A stretch of DNA of 48,863 bases from Candidatus Nanoarchaeia archaeon. GTDB taxonomy: Archaea > Nanobdellota > Nanobdellia > JAQUSD01. The notes under the pieces were generated by a model. It worked only from the letters and a program-made list of their open reading frames with translations. It had not been told where the DNA came from and did not search any database. The stretch covers positions 1-48,863 of the forward strand of contig JAQUSD010000004.1 of assembly GCA_028715295.1 (NCBI GenBank), written 5' to 3'. Positions 1 to 9,264 of this stretch are shown piece by piece. Position 1 is the stretch's first letter. Each line of letters opens with the position of its first letter. The translations under genes were made by a program, and so were the position numbers.

Positions 1-1
1 C

Positions 2-1465
2 ACTGGCGGGTACAGGTTCAGGCAGACAGCAGGTTTCAGGATTGAAGGTATAGAAAATAAGATAAAAGATTATGAAAAAGAAATTGATAATCTTGGCAGT
101 AAAATCAAGGAGCTTTCTTCAACCTCTAATGCTCTTGAGTCAACAATAATAACCTTTAGAATAGAAAAGAATAATCTTGAAAATGAAATTAATTTCTTTG
201 AACACAGGGTTTCTGAAATAACAGAAGAAATTAATAAGCTTAAAGATATGCCTGATGTTTCTGAAATAAAGCAAAAAATAAAAGAACTTGAAGACAAGAA
301 AAAAACACTCTCTGTAAACAGGAAAAAAGTTGATGATGACGAAATTGAAAAGCTGAAGCAGGAAATCACTGAACTTAGGAAAAACGAAGAATTGATTTCA
401 GTAGATTTTCATAAAATTTCAGTCAGGTATGAGATGCTTAATAATGAAAAAGAAGGGCTTTTCAAAAATGTAATGCCTGGCATAAAGAAGGATATGCAGT
501 CTTTCAGGGACGAACTTTCTGAACTTAAAGAAAAACTTGAACAGATTAAAAAAGAGCTTGCTGAAAAAGATAAAGCTACAAAATCTCTTAGAAAAGAGAG
601 AGAATCCCTTTTAGATGAGAAAGACAAGATTGAAGAGAAAAATGAGAAATTACTTTCTGAAATAGATAAAATTGAAGATAAAAAACATAACATAGAACTG
701 AACAACCAAAAGTTTGAAGTCCAAATGGCTAATCATAAAGCAGTACTGGACACTTTAAAAAATAAATTTGAGGAGTATAAAGGAATAAAGATAGAAATAG
801 AAATAACAAAGAAACCAGAAGCAATAGAACAGGAAATAAGGAAGATAGAGGATAAAATAATAGAACTTGGAAATGTAAACATGCTTGCACTTGAAGAATA
901 CAAAAAAATAGAACAGCAGTATCTTAAAATTGAAAGCCAGGTTAAGGTTCTTGAGTCAGAGAAGAATGATGTTTTAAAAATGATTGAAGAAATTGAATCA
1001 AGGAAAAAACATACTTTTATTGAGTCATTTAACGGCGTTTCTAAAAGCTTTGAAAGTCTTTTCTCTCAACTTTCACCAGACGGATGGGGCAAACTTGTCC
1101 TTGAGAATGCAGAAGACCCTTTTTCAGGAGGTATTGAGATTGAAGCAAAGCCAAGGGGAAAGAAAGTTATGACTTTAAATCTTCTTAGCGGCGGGGAGAA
1201 AACAATAACAGCATTAGCGTTTATATTTGCAATACAGGAATCTAAGATGTCCCCTTTCTATGTGATGGATGAAATAGATTCTGCTCTTGACAAGGAAAAC
1301 TCAAAGAGATTAGCAGTTCTTATTGAAAAATATTCAAGTGAGTCTCAGTTCATTGTGATAAGCCACAATGATACTCTTATAGGCTCTGCTGACAGGCTTA
1401 TTGGTGTTTCAATGGATGCAAAATCCGGAGAATCCAAAATAGTTGGAATTAAAATGCCTAATTAA
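2..1465 (+). CDS. smc: SMC chromosome segregation ATPase, C-terminal part (5' truncated by window edge)
   Basis: Open frame continues from position 2 (TGGYRFRQTAGFRIEG...) through the listed ORF. Long coiled coil, then SMC C-terminal signature LNLLSGGEKTITALAFIFAI and Walker B FYVMDEIDSALD. Confidence 0.95.
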   Translation, partial: TGGYRFRQTAGFRIEGIENKIKDYEKEIDNLGSKIKELSSTSNALESTIITFRIEKNNLENEINFFEHRVSEITEEINKLKDMPDVSEIKQKIKELEDKKKTLSVNRKKVDDDEIEKLKQEITELRKNEELISVDFHKISVRYEMLNNEKEGLFKNVMPGIKKDMQSFRDELSELKEKLEQIKKELAEKDKATKSLRKERESLLDEKDKIEEKNEKLLSEIDKIEDKKHNIELNNQKFEVQMANHKAVLDTLKNKFEEYKGIKIEIEITKKPEAIEQEIRKIEDKIIELGNVNMLALEEYKKIEQQYLKIESQVKVLESEKNDVLKMIEEIESRKKHTFIESFNGVSKSFESLFSQLSPDGWGKLVLENAEDPFSGGIEIEAKPRGKKVMTLNLLSGGEKTITALAFIFAIQESKMSPFYVMDEIDSALDKENSKRLAVLIEKYSSESQFIVISHNDTLIGSADRLIGVSMDAKSGESKIVGIKMPN

Positions 1466-2040
1466 ACAATAATTGTGCTCCCGAAAATAAAAAGCTCCAT
1501 TATAATTATTGACATTACTCCTACAAGGACAATCAGCGAATTGATATTTTCAGTTTTATATGCAATTTTTGGAAAAATGTAGAACTGCATAAAAACAGAA
1601 TAAACTGCAAGGAATACTGAAATAATAGGAATATAACCCCCTATTACACAGGGAGCAATGCCGTAACATGCACACCTTAAGGCGTCAGTAAAAGTTCCTG
1701 TTCCTTTCAGGATTTTTTTGTAAATTATATGGATTATCAAGGCAGTTATCGGCAATATGATAAATGAAAAGAAAACAATCCATGTGGGCATAAACATAAA
1801 AACAACACTTCCATAAGTGGGCAGTATTGCTTCAGCGATTTTATACGCTAAAATTTGGGATTGCAATGAAGAGGTTAAATCAGTATTTCTGACACCCATT
1901 ACATTAAACAAAGGAGTCACAAGCGCAATAAAGAGTAATGATGCTGTGAAAAAAATAAATGGCTGCTTCCAGCCCTCTTTTTTTGTTTTTTCAAATGTTT
2001 TTTCAGGATTAAATATAAACTCCAACAGTCTTGTGTTCAT
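1462..2040 (-). CDS. YIP1-family-like multi-pass membrane protein
   Basis: Start MNTRLLEFIFNPEKTFEKTKKEGWKQPFIFF followed by about 5 TM segments, typical of archaeal Yip1-domain proteins. Confidence 0.6.
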   Translation of the reverse strand: MNTRLLEFIFNPEKTFEKTKKEGWKQPFIFFTASLLFIALVTPLFNVMGVRNTDLTSSLQSQILAYKIAEAILPTYGSVVFMFMPTWIVFFSFIILPITALIIHIIYKKILKGTGTFTDALRCACYGIAPCVIGGYIPIISVFLAVYSVFMQFYIFPKIAYKTENINSLIVLVGVMSIIIMELFIFGSTIIV

Positions 2041-2066
2041 TATTTATTATGATTATTCCACTTAAT

Positions 2067-2792
2067 TTAACTGTTTCTCTGTCTCACAATCTCATATAAA
2101 ATTATCCCTGCTGAAACAGAAACATTAAGGCTTGTTACTTTCCCCTGAACAGGTATTCTTACAATAAAATCACATCTCTGTTTTGTTATTCTTTTCAAAC
2201 CAGTATCTTCTCCGCCAAGTACGACAGCAACAGGCCCCTTATATTTTATGTCAGTGTATGGAACTTCACCATCCATATCTGCTCCAATCACCATAAAACC
2301 CCTTTCCTTAAGATATTCAGCTGTTTTTGTTGTGTTGCTGGATTTTATTATGTTTATATACTCTGTTGCTCCTGTGCTTGCTTTTATTGCGTCTGTATTG
2401 AGAGGTGCAAAATCTTTTTCAGGAACAACCAGCGCATTGACCCCCGCTGTTTCAGCTGTTCTTATTATTGAACCGTAATTTCTTGGATCTTTTATCCCTT
2501 CAAGTATCAGCACAAGCGGATTTTTTAATTTCAAAATTCTTCTTAGTCCTATCTGGCTTCTACCGCCTGCTTTTGCAATTATACCCTGATGGTTTTTGCT
2601 TTCTGAAAGCTGGCTAAGCTGTTTTCTACTCACATATTTTACCTTAACATCTTTTTCTTTTGCAAGGTAAAGAATTTCTTTTAATTTTGAATCTTTTTTA
2701 ATCCCTTCGTAAATAAATATCCGGTATAATTTTCTTTTTCCTGCTTTCAGGCTTTCAAGAATTGGGTTTTTTCCATAAAGCATTATATACAT
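2067..2792 (-). CDS. TrmH/SpoU-family 2'-O-methyltransferase (RlmB-like)
   Basis: LYGKNPILESLKAGKRK N-terminus; LILEGIKDPRNYGSIIRTAETAGV; VVLGGEDTGL; IPVQGKVTSLNVSVSAGIILYE SPOUT motifs. Confidence 0.93.
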   Translation of the reverse strand: MYIMLYGKNPILESLKAGKRKLYRIFIYEGIKKDSKLKEILYLAKEKDVKVKYVSRKQLSQLSESKNHQGIIAKAGGRSQIGLRRILKLKNPLVLILEGIKDPRNYGSIIRTAETAGVNALVVPEKDFAPLNTDAIKASTGATEYINIIKSSNTTKTAEYLKERGFMVIGADMDGEVPYTDIKYKGPVAVVLGGEDTGLKRITKQRCDFIVRIPVQGKVTSLNVSVSAGIILYEIVRQRNS

Positions 2793-2793
2793 T

Positions 2794-3432
2794 TTAAGCT
2801 CCCGCAGTTCTATTACTTAAATTAGCAAAAGCATCCTGCAAATCAGCATAGCCTGAAAAGAAGTTTATCCAGTTAAGCGTGTATATGCCTGCATACCAGG
2901 GTTCTATAACAAAGTCTCCTGTGAAAAAACCGCCTATGAATGTTCTTGGTATATCTCCTACAGCAAAAACAATCCACTGCCACCAGACATATTTGCCATC
3001 CACAAGGTTATTTAATTTAAGCGATAGAGTATAAACCAATGACAAATCAAATTTAACATAAATCTTTTTCAGTTCTGTTCTTTGTTCAATGTCAAAAACC
3101 AATGACTTTATTGAAGAGTCTTCAATAGCCATTCCAGCCTGAAAAATCGGCTCTTTTTCATATCTTATGTCTATTATAAACTCATAGCCGTCCCACGCTT
3201 TGATCGCATTTTTTAGTTTTTCATTGCTGTTTATTTTTTCATTTAGGTTTTCCATAATAACTATGTCAGCCTCCTGAGATTTAAGAGAATTATATGTATT
3301 GTTTAATTTTTCAACAATTTCAATTATCTGGGCGTCCAGATGCACTCCCTCTGTTTGGCTGTAAGCAATCGGCATGCTGGATAAAAAAATTAGCCCTGAA
3401 ATAATAAAAGCAATGACTGAGATTTTTTTCAT
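2794..3432 (-). CDS. hypothetical secreted/anchored protein with N-terminal signal peptide
   Basis: MKKISVIAFIISGLIFLSSMPIAYSQ signal-like start; full-length ORF; no recognised domain. Confidence 0.6.
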   Translation of the reverse strand: MKKISVIAFIISGLIFLSSMPIAYSQTEGVHLDAQIIEIVEKLNNTYNSLKSQEADIVIMENLNEKINSNEKLKNAIKAWDGYEFIIDIRYEKEPIFQAGMAIEDSSIKSLVFDIEQRTELKKIYVKFDLSLVYTLSLKLNNLVDGKYVWWQWIVFAVGDIPRTFIGGFFTGDFVIEPWYAGIYTLNWINFFSGYADLQDAFANLSNRTAGA

Positions 3433-3475
3433 AATAATATAACCATAACCTTATGTGCTTAAAAATCTTTCAGAA

Positions 3476-3549
3476 TGGGCGCACCCGGATTCGAACCGGG
3501 GACCTCCGCCACGTCAAGGCGACGTCATAACCAACTAGACCATGCGCCC
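3476..3549 (-). tRNA. tRNA-Val(GAC)
   Basis: Reverse complement GGGCGCA...CGCC TTGACGT GGCG...GGTTCGAATCC...TGCGCCC A; cloverleaf, 7-bp acceptor, loop TTGACGT. Confidence 0.95.
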
Positions 3550-3576
3550 GTATACTAAACTCTTTAAGAATTGTAT

Positions 3577-4002
3577 TTATAATTGTTTTGATTGCAGATG
3601 CGCAATAAATTTTTTATTTTTAGGAACCTCAACTTCTTTTTCATCTATAAACATCTTGAGATTCTTTATTTCGCCTTCAATATGTGCTTTGCATCTGTCA
3701 ATTCTTCCTTCAGGGTATGTTGTACACCCAAGCAAATCAAGTATGCCCATATCTTGTCTCTGGTTGTAAACAGAACATCTGAAATAAAATTCATCACCGT
3801 CTGTTACCCTATCCAGGTATTTGCATCTATACGCCTTTTCTTTAACCCATTTCCCTTTTGAATTTAATACATCATATTCAATTCTTATATCCCACCTTGT
3901 TCCAGGGCCATAACTCTTTCTCCATCCAATCCAGTCTTCTGCCTGCGGGTCGTCTAAAAAACAGCAAAGCCCGTCAAAACATGGGCCAATCTTCATTTTC
4001 AT
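3577..4002 (-). CDS. hypothetical protein, Cys-containing
   Basis: 141 aa ORF, PCFDGLCCFLDDPQAEDWIGWRKSYGPGTRWDIRIEYDV; no confident family. Confidence 0.6.
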   Translation of the reverse strand: MKMKIGPCFDGLCCFLDDPQAEDWIGWRKSYGPGTRWDIRIEYDVLNSKGKWVKEKAYRCKYLDRVTDGDEFYFRCSVYNQRQDMGILDLLGCTTYPEGRIDRCKAHIEGEIKNLKMFIDEKEVEVPKNKKFIAHLQSKQL

Positions 4003-4083
4003 AAGAATTTTTTGAGCAACAAGGTTTTTAATGCTTTTTAATTTATCAAAACCTTTAATTTATCATGCATATTATATGTTCTC

Positions 4084-4545
4084 ATGAAAGCCTTGATTAT
4101 ATGCAAATCAATATGCCACAACAACACTATTAAGGTTTCAGAAGCAATTTCAGAAGTTTTGAATGCAAATATAATAACCCCTGATAAGTTCAGTAAAGAA
4201 ATGCTAAAGAAATATAGTGTTATTGGGTTTGGTTCAGGCATATTTTATATGAAGCACCACAAAGAACTGCTTGAACTTGCTGATTCGCTTCCTTCTGATA
4301 TAAAACTAAAAGCTTTTGTGTTTTCAACAAGCGGTTGGGCTCAGAAAAAACCTATTGATGTTCATGCATCCTTGAGGGAAAAGTTGAAATCAAAAGGGTT
4401 TGAAATTATAGGTGAATTCTACTGCAAGGGTTATGACACCTGGAGTCCGCTTAAACTTGTGGGGGGTATAAGCAAAGGGCATCCTGACAAAAAAGATTTG
4501 GACCATGCAAGAAAATTTGCTGAAAAAATAAAAGAATCTTTTTAA
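4084..4545 (+). CDS. flavodoxin family protein
   Basis: MKALIICKSICHNNTIKVSEAI...YSVIGFGSGIFYMKHHKEL...AFVFSTSGWAQ flavodoxin-like fold pattern. Confidence 0.8.
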   Translation: MKALIICKSICHNNTIKVSEAISEVLNANIITPDKFSKEMLKKYSVIGFGSGIFYMKHHKELLELADSLPSDIKLKAFVFSTSGWAQKKPIDVHASLREKLKSKGFEIIGEFYCKGYDTWSPLKLVGGISKGHPDKKDLDHARKFAEKIKESF

Positions 4546-4547
4546 TC

Positions 4548-4709
4548 TCAAACTTTTTTATTTTCCAAATCAGAAATTCTTTTCTGGACAGATTTCATAT
4601 CTCTTTTAAGAACGCTCAGCTGGCTGAGTATATCATCAATATCCCTTGAGAAAGTCTTAATCATTCCATCAGTTAATTTTTCTTTTTCTTTTGATTTTCC
4701 GAAAATCAT
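4548..4709 (-). CDS. small coiled-coil protein (53 aa), not in supplied ORF track
   Basis: Manual translation: MIFGKSKEKEKLTDGMIKTFSRDIDDILSQLSVLKRDMKSVQKRISDLENKKV*; fills the gap between neighbours. Confidence 0.5.
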   Translation of the reverse strand: MIFGKSKEKEKLTDGMIKTFSRDIDDILSQLSVLKRDMKSVQKRISDLENKKV

Positions 4710-4742
4710 AGTGATGACATAAGTTTGTTTTAATTTTTATAC

Positions 4743-5213
4743 TTATCTGTAATTCCATAAACCTATTTTCAGGGAAGATTCCTTACCGCATGTAAGATTC
4801 AGCTTATAATCAGCTTCAACAACATCCTTTACTATTATCTTTTCATTGCAGTCTGTTCCACTGTCACATATTTTAAGTTCTCCATTTGAAGTCCATATAA
4901 CATAACTAAAATCTTTTTTGAGGGAATAGTAATCAGTAATTTCTTTTATATTGCTCTCAATAATTTCTTTTAATCCGCTTTCTCCACAAATAAACATAGA
5001 TATGTAATCATGCATTGGTACTTCCATGTATTCATAATTCATAACCACATCAAGAATTCTCCTTGAGTAAAGTGAAATGTATGACTGTTCAAATGCATTT
5101 TTTGTTTTTTCACCAGAAAATATTCCAATAACAAGCAATATTGTGATACATGCAATAATTACAGTGAGCATTTCCATTGCAGACGTCTGGGCTTTATTTG
5201 TATGCATATACAT
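4743..5213 (-). CDS. pilin/pseudopilin-like protein with class III-like signal
   Basis: N-terminus MHTNKAQTSAMEMLTVIIACITILLVIGIF: basic residue plus A/Q cleavage-like site, then hydrophobic helix. Confidence 0.55.
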   Translation of the reverse strand: MYMHTNKAQTSAMEMLTVIIACITILLVIGIFSGEKTKNAFEQSYISLYSRRILDVVMNYEYMEVPMHDYISMFICGESGLKEIIESNIKEITDYYSLKKDFSYVIWTSNGELKICDSGTDCNEKIIVKDVVEADYKLNLTCGKESSLKIGLWNYR

Positions 5214-5529
5214 TTACCTCACTGTAATTTGTGCTACTGCCAGTAAGAGCTGGAAGAGATATAATAATAAGCTCTTCATAGTTTTCAGGAAGAATTTTAG
5301 AAAAACCATATCCGGAAACCTTTAATGAAATTTCTTCTGATTCATATTCTGTTAAATTAACAAAGCTTTTTCCATATGTTCCTTGATGCAGTATTGTAAG
5401 TGCTGTTCTGTAAATATATGCTTCTCCTGATTTTGAAACATAATCTTGCAGAACATAAAACATCATGATAATGAAGAAAATTATAATCATTGATGTGAAT
5501 ATCAAAGCAGGCAAATCTTCGCTAACCAA
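5194..5529 (-). CDS. pilin-like/secretion-associated membrane protein
   Basis: Single N-terminal TM helix (ALIFTSMIIIFFIIMMFYVLQDYV), extracellular remainder, overlapping ORFs in operon with 4743..5213. Confidence 0.5.
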   Translation of the reverse strand: MVSEDLPALIFTSMIIIFFIIMMFYVLQDYVSKSGEAYIYRTALTILHQGTYGKSFVNLTEYESEEISLKVSGYGFSKILPENYEELIIISLPALTGSSTNYSEVNVYAYK

Positions 5530-5911
5530 TTATTTTCACCTCATCATTTGATTTTGATATGTTTATTGTTCCTGAAAAATCAACTGACTGAATCCCAAAT
5601 TCAGCAATAGATGTTCTTGTCATATTACTGCTGTTGTAAAAAATTGTTATTGTGTTGTTTTTTGTTTCAATAGTACCTTTTATCCCAGTATCATAAATAA
5701 TTGAACCGCCATTAAGCAGGTTTTCCCCTATTTTTGCTATGTTCTCGCACTGCTTTGCAATAATATCCTCCTGTGTAAATGATGCCTGCAAATTATAGAA
5801 AACTGCAAGACTTGAGAATATGATTATTACATAAAGCATAACCGCAATTTTGCTGAATATTACATTAATCATCTGACTCAACTTTGAAATCAATGCATGT
5901 TCTGTATTCAT
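5522..5911 (-). CDS. pilin-like membrane protein (start may be internal ATG near 5872)
   Basis: TM helix KIAVMLYVIIIFSSLAVFYNLQ; N-glycosylation-like NNTITIFYNSSNMT; same operon. Confidence 0.5.
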   Translation of the reverse strand: MNTEHALISKLSQMINVIFSKIAVMLYVIIIFSSLAVFYNLQASFTQEDIIAKQCENIAKIGENLLNGGSIIYDTGIKGTIETKNNTITIFYNSSNMTRTSIAEFGIQSVDFSGTINISKSNDEVKIIG

Positions 5912-6707
5912 ACGGCTTTCTCTGTCCGCACGTTTTTTTTGAAATTATTTTTGCTTTTGCTTTCAGGGATTTAATCCAGTTTTCCGCCTTTGAATACATA
6001 TCAGATGAGTCAAGAAAATGATAAAAATGTATCATAGTTCCATTTTTTGATATTTTTAATGCGTCTTTCAGGAAATTTTCCGAACTTTCGGGAAGATTCA
6101 TAATTATTCTGTCTGCTTTTACACCCTTTTTTCTTAATTCAGAGGTTATTTTTTTAGCATTACCAAGAATAGGGATTACTTTATCTTCAACTTTGTTTAT
6201 CTTTATGTTTTCCTTGAGATATTTGAATGCCGAGCGGTTTATATCAACAGAATATATTAATTTTGGATTTGAATTTTTTGCACATTCAACTGAAAAAGCA
6301 CCAACACCAGCAAACATATCCACAATAATTTCCCCCTTTTTTACTTTCTTGTAAATTCTTTCTCTTTCAGATACAAGTCTTGGTGAGAAATATGTTTTGT
6401 TTATGTCAAGCTTAAATCTGCAGTTGTTTTCTTTGTGGATTGTTTCAGTTCTTTTATCCCCTGATATAACTTCAACTTTTCTTATTCTTGTTTTGCCCTT
6501 TGTTTTGCCCTTCCACTTTGCAACAACTTTTATGTTTTTATAATGTCCAAGAATAACTTCCCCTATTTTTTTTTCTTTTTTGGAAATTGATTTTTGGGTG
6601 GATAATATCATTATTTCTCCCACTGTATCAAATGAACGCCCTAACTCAGAAAGCTCTTTGTCGTTCAGCATGTCTTTTAATATAGTTTTTATATTCATTT
6701 GAGCCAC
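5865..6707 (-). CDS. trm5: Trm5-like tRNA (guanine37-N1)-methyltransferase
   Basis: INKTYFSPRLVSERERIYKKVKKGEIIVDMFAGVGAFSVECAK and IIMNLPESSENFLKDAL motifs of the Trm5/TYW2 family. Confidence 0.88.
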   Translation of the reverse strand: MAQMNIKTILKDMLNDKELSELGRSFDTVGEIMILSTQKSISKKEKKIGEVILGHYKNIKVVAKWKGKTKGKTRIRKVEVISGDKRTETIHKENNCRFKLDINKTYFSPRLVSERERIYKKVKKGEIIVDMFAGVGAFSVECAKNSNPKLIYSVDINRSAFKYLKENIKINKVEDKVIPILGNAKKITSELRKKGVKADRIIMNLPESSENFLKDALKISKNGTMIHFYHFLDSSDMYSKAENWIKSLKAKAKIISKKTCGQRKPYEYRTCIDFKVESDD

Positions 6708-7558
6708 TCTTTTATTTTAGCAAGACTCTGCTTCTTTTCTCCCCACCCCATTTCTTTCTGGCTTTTAAGCGAAAAAGATGAAAAAGCTTCTTCAGAAACC
6801 AAATATTTAACTCCTGATTTCTTAGCTTCTTTAAAAAAACTTTCAAAGTCAAAATCACTTTTACCAATTTTCATGTGGTGTGTTATAAGTTTGTTTGATT
6901 TGGAAATATCAGAATAATGCACTGTAAGAATTCTACTATTGTATGTTTTAAACCAGTCCTTCCATGTGGAATTTCTTTTTAATTCAGCATCATCAAGCAT
7001 GTTAATCCCTATATCAAAGCAGACATTAATGTTTTCTGATAAACCAACAAATTCCTTCATTATTTCAATAGGACTGTCAAAATAAGGGACTATATTTTCC
7101 ATACAGAGTTCTATGTTTTTTTTATGGCACAAAAGCTCAACTTCTCCTGCAAGAGTTTTTGCAATTGACAATATATCAAAATAGATTTCATCATTTATTT
7201 TTCTGTTTGTTATAAACTGCATTACTGGGTGGTGCACACTGTATTCAGCATTTATATCCCCTGCAAATTTTATCGCCTTTTTTATTGAATTTATAAAATA
7301 ATCTCCCTTGCTTTCGTTTATTACAGAATATTTCCCATTGTCGTCAACAATTAGGTAATTAAAAGGAAGATGAACTCCAACAGGAATCTTTGCTTTTTTA
7401 ACAGCAGTAATCTCTTCTTTTTTGATTTCCTCAGGCCATTTAACTCCGTCTAAACCAATTTCTATTCCGTCGTATCCTGATTTTAAAGCTGATTCTGCAA
7501 ATTCAGCAAGCTTCATCTTTGAACCGTAAAAAGGCCCTACTGAACACATATGCTTCAT
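6695..7558 (-). CDS. sugar phosphate isomerase/epimerase-type TIM barrel protein
   Basis: LAEFAESALKSGYDGIEIGLDG; ...ELCMENIVPY; NVCFDIGINML; AP-endonuclease-2-like TIM barrel pattern. Confidence 0.75.
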   Translation of the reverse strand: MKHMCSVGPFYGSKMKLAEFAESALKSGYDGIEIGLDGVKWPEEIKKEEITAVKKAKIPVGVHLPFNYLIVDDNGKYSVINESKGDYFINSIKKAIKFAGDINAEYSVHHPVMQFITNRKINDEIYFDILSIAKTLAGEVELLCHKKNIELCMENIVPYFDSPIEIMKEFVGLSENINVCFDIGINMLDDAELKRNSTWKDWFKTYNSRILTVHYSDISKSNKLITHHMKIGKSDFDFESFFKEAKKSGVKYLVSEEAFSSFSLKSQKEMGWGEKKQSLAKIKEWLK

Positions 7559-7579
7559 TGATGAGTAATTAAAATATTA

Positions 7580-8008
7580 TCATTTAAATGTTATGCTGTG
7601 ATTTGTTTCCTTAAGTGATCCCCCATACTGAAGTATTATTTCATGAGTTCCTCTCCCAAGGGTTTCAATGCTGTTTACCTTTGTTATATTAATATACACT
7701 GATTTAAGATTTATTGTATTAACAACAGAATCTTCATTCAATACTTCTATTTTATCGTCTTCATTAAACCTTACATAATGCCCTGAAGGAACATAAAGCG
7801 TAATTCTATTAAAGCTCCCATAATCTGATGAAGCCTTCATAATCTGCATTTTGTCAATCATGGTTTGAAGAGAATCATACATTTCTTTCTGTTCTTTAAA
7901 TGATGTTAAGTCATTCATCTGCATGCTGAATATTGAAACAGCAAACAGGATTATGAATATTGAAATAAGAAGAACATAAGGCATTGATTCTATACCCTTT
8001 TGATTCAT
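7580..8008 (-). CDS. pilin-like protein with class III signal peptide
   Basis: MNQKGIESMPYVLLISIFIILFAVSIFSMQ: K-G|I-E cleavage-like motif plus hydrophobic helix. Confidence 0.65.
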   Translation of the reverse strand: MNQKGIESMPYVLLISIFIILFAVSIFSMQMNDLTSFKEQKEMYDSLQTMIDKMQIMKASSDYGSFNRITLYVPSGHYVRFNEDDKIEVLNEDSVVNTINLKSVYINITKVNSIETLGRGTHEIILQYGGSLKETNHSITFK

Positions 8009-8040
8009 GAAGTTAAAGAACTGGTTAAACCTTTTAAATC

Positions 8041-8676
8041 CTATTGCCTTATAAAAATTGGTATGCTTGTTTCTGTATAATCTATGCTGTCTGATACTCT
8101 TACAATCACATGTCCTTCAACAGTTGGATTAAAGTGACAATTCCCTTTATTTTCAGGATTTATGTATAATTCTGGAGAAAGCACGCATTTTACAGCTTCC
8201 TGTCCGTTTATCAATATGCTTTCTGTTTTGGTGCATACTGCTACAGGCGATTCTGTAGATTCATATGTGCCTCCACTTACAGAGGGGTTGATTATTTTTT
8301 TTGCATAAATTTTTACTTCATATGAAAGAGCATCATTATCCAAATCTTTTGCTGTGACGCCTATTGTTATGTTTCTTGGTTTTGTGTCTCCAGCTTCACA
8401 TATATAAACACTGTATCTGTTGTCTTCTGTGCTTGCTGTGAGATTTACTGTTTCACTCCCTCTAAGCCAGAAAACTCCATTTATCAAAGGAGCTCTGTTT
8501 TGAGGTGTTATTGAAGAAAGTTCTTTGTTCAGTGTTGCTCCAAAAAGTCCTGTTGCAGAAGTTATGTCTAATTTAAGAGATGTTATTACTTCAAGAGTCA
8601 AACCGATTACAAGAGCAGCCATAAGAACAATAACAAGGTATTTCAGCGGTAATCCTTCAATAGCCCTTTTGTTCAT
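8041..8676 (-). CDS. pilin-like protein with class III signal peptide and Ig/cadherin-like ectodomain
   Basis: MNKRAIEGLPLKYLVIVLMAALVIGLTLEV; ectodomain contains AKDLDNDALSYEVKIYA and paired Cys. Confidence 0.65.
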   Translation of the reverse strand: MNKRAIEGLPLKYLVIVLMAALVIGLTLEVITSLKLDITSATGLFGATLNKELSSITPQNRAPLINGVFWLRGSETVNLTASTEDNRYSVYICEAGDTKPRNITIGVTAKDLDNDALSYEVKIYAKKIINPSVSGGTYESTESPVAVCTKTESILINGQEAVKCVLSPELYINPENKGNCHFNPTVEGHVIVRVSDSIDYTETSIPIFIRQ

Positions 8677-8718
8677 TAATGTTTAAAAAAGAGTATACTT
8701 TTATAAAGTTGTTGAAAA

Positions 8719-9225
8719 TCAGTAGCTGCTTCTGAAAATTTCATCAATAAATTTGCAAACAGCAGGATTTCTTTTTTTTGTTTTAATTATGTTTTCAGCA
8801 TGATTTAAAAGAAGCGTGTCTTCAAGAGGCTTATCTTTTTCATCGCATACTTCATGTACTATAGGTATCCCAAGCTCTTTTGCAAGCCTGACTTCCATGT
8901 CTGTTCCAACGCTTCTTTCATTTGACTGATTATGTCTTTCTTTAAGAACGTAAACAATATCGCATCTTGAAAGAAGCTCAAAATCCTGTGCAAGCCAGAA
9001 TTTTCCTGAAAGTTCAGTTTTGCTGTCTTCAATAAACTGTCCATTGTGCTCGTCAAAATATGCTGTATTCATATGGGGTATTATTACTGAATACCCTTTT
9101 TTTGAAAGCCTTATCCCGGCATTTCTTGCATTTTCTATATTTTTTTCAATACTTTCTTTGGTCTTGTCAGTATAAGGGCCTGAAACATAAATCAAAACTT
9201 TGAGTTTTTCTTTAACACCTGTCAT
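8719..9225 (-). CDS. DUF4406 / nucleoside 2-deoxyribosyltransferase-like protein
   Basis: VLIYVSGPYTDKTKESIEKNIENARNAGIRLSKKGYSVIIPHMNTAYFD...FWLAQDFELLSRCDIVYVL. Confidence 0.75.
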   Translation of the reverse strand: MTGVKEKLKVLIYVSGPYTDKTKESIEKNIENARNAGIRLSKKGYSVIIPHMNTAYFDEHNGQFIEDSKTELSGKFWLAQDFELLSRCDIVYVLKERHNQSNERSVGTDMEVRLAKELGIPIVHEVCDEKDKPLEDTLLLNHAENIIKTKKRNPAVCKFIDEIFRSSY

Positions 9226-9264
9226 TATTCTACATTAATATTATGTAAAATTTTTTAAATGCTT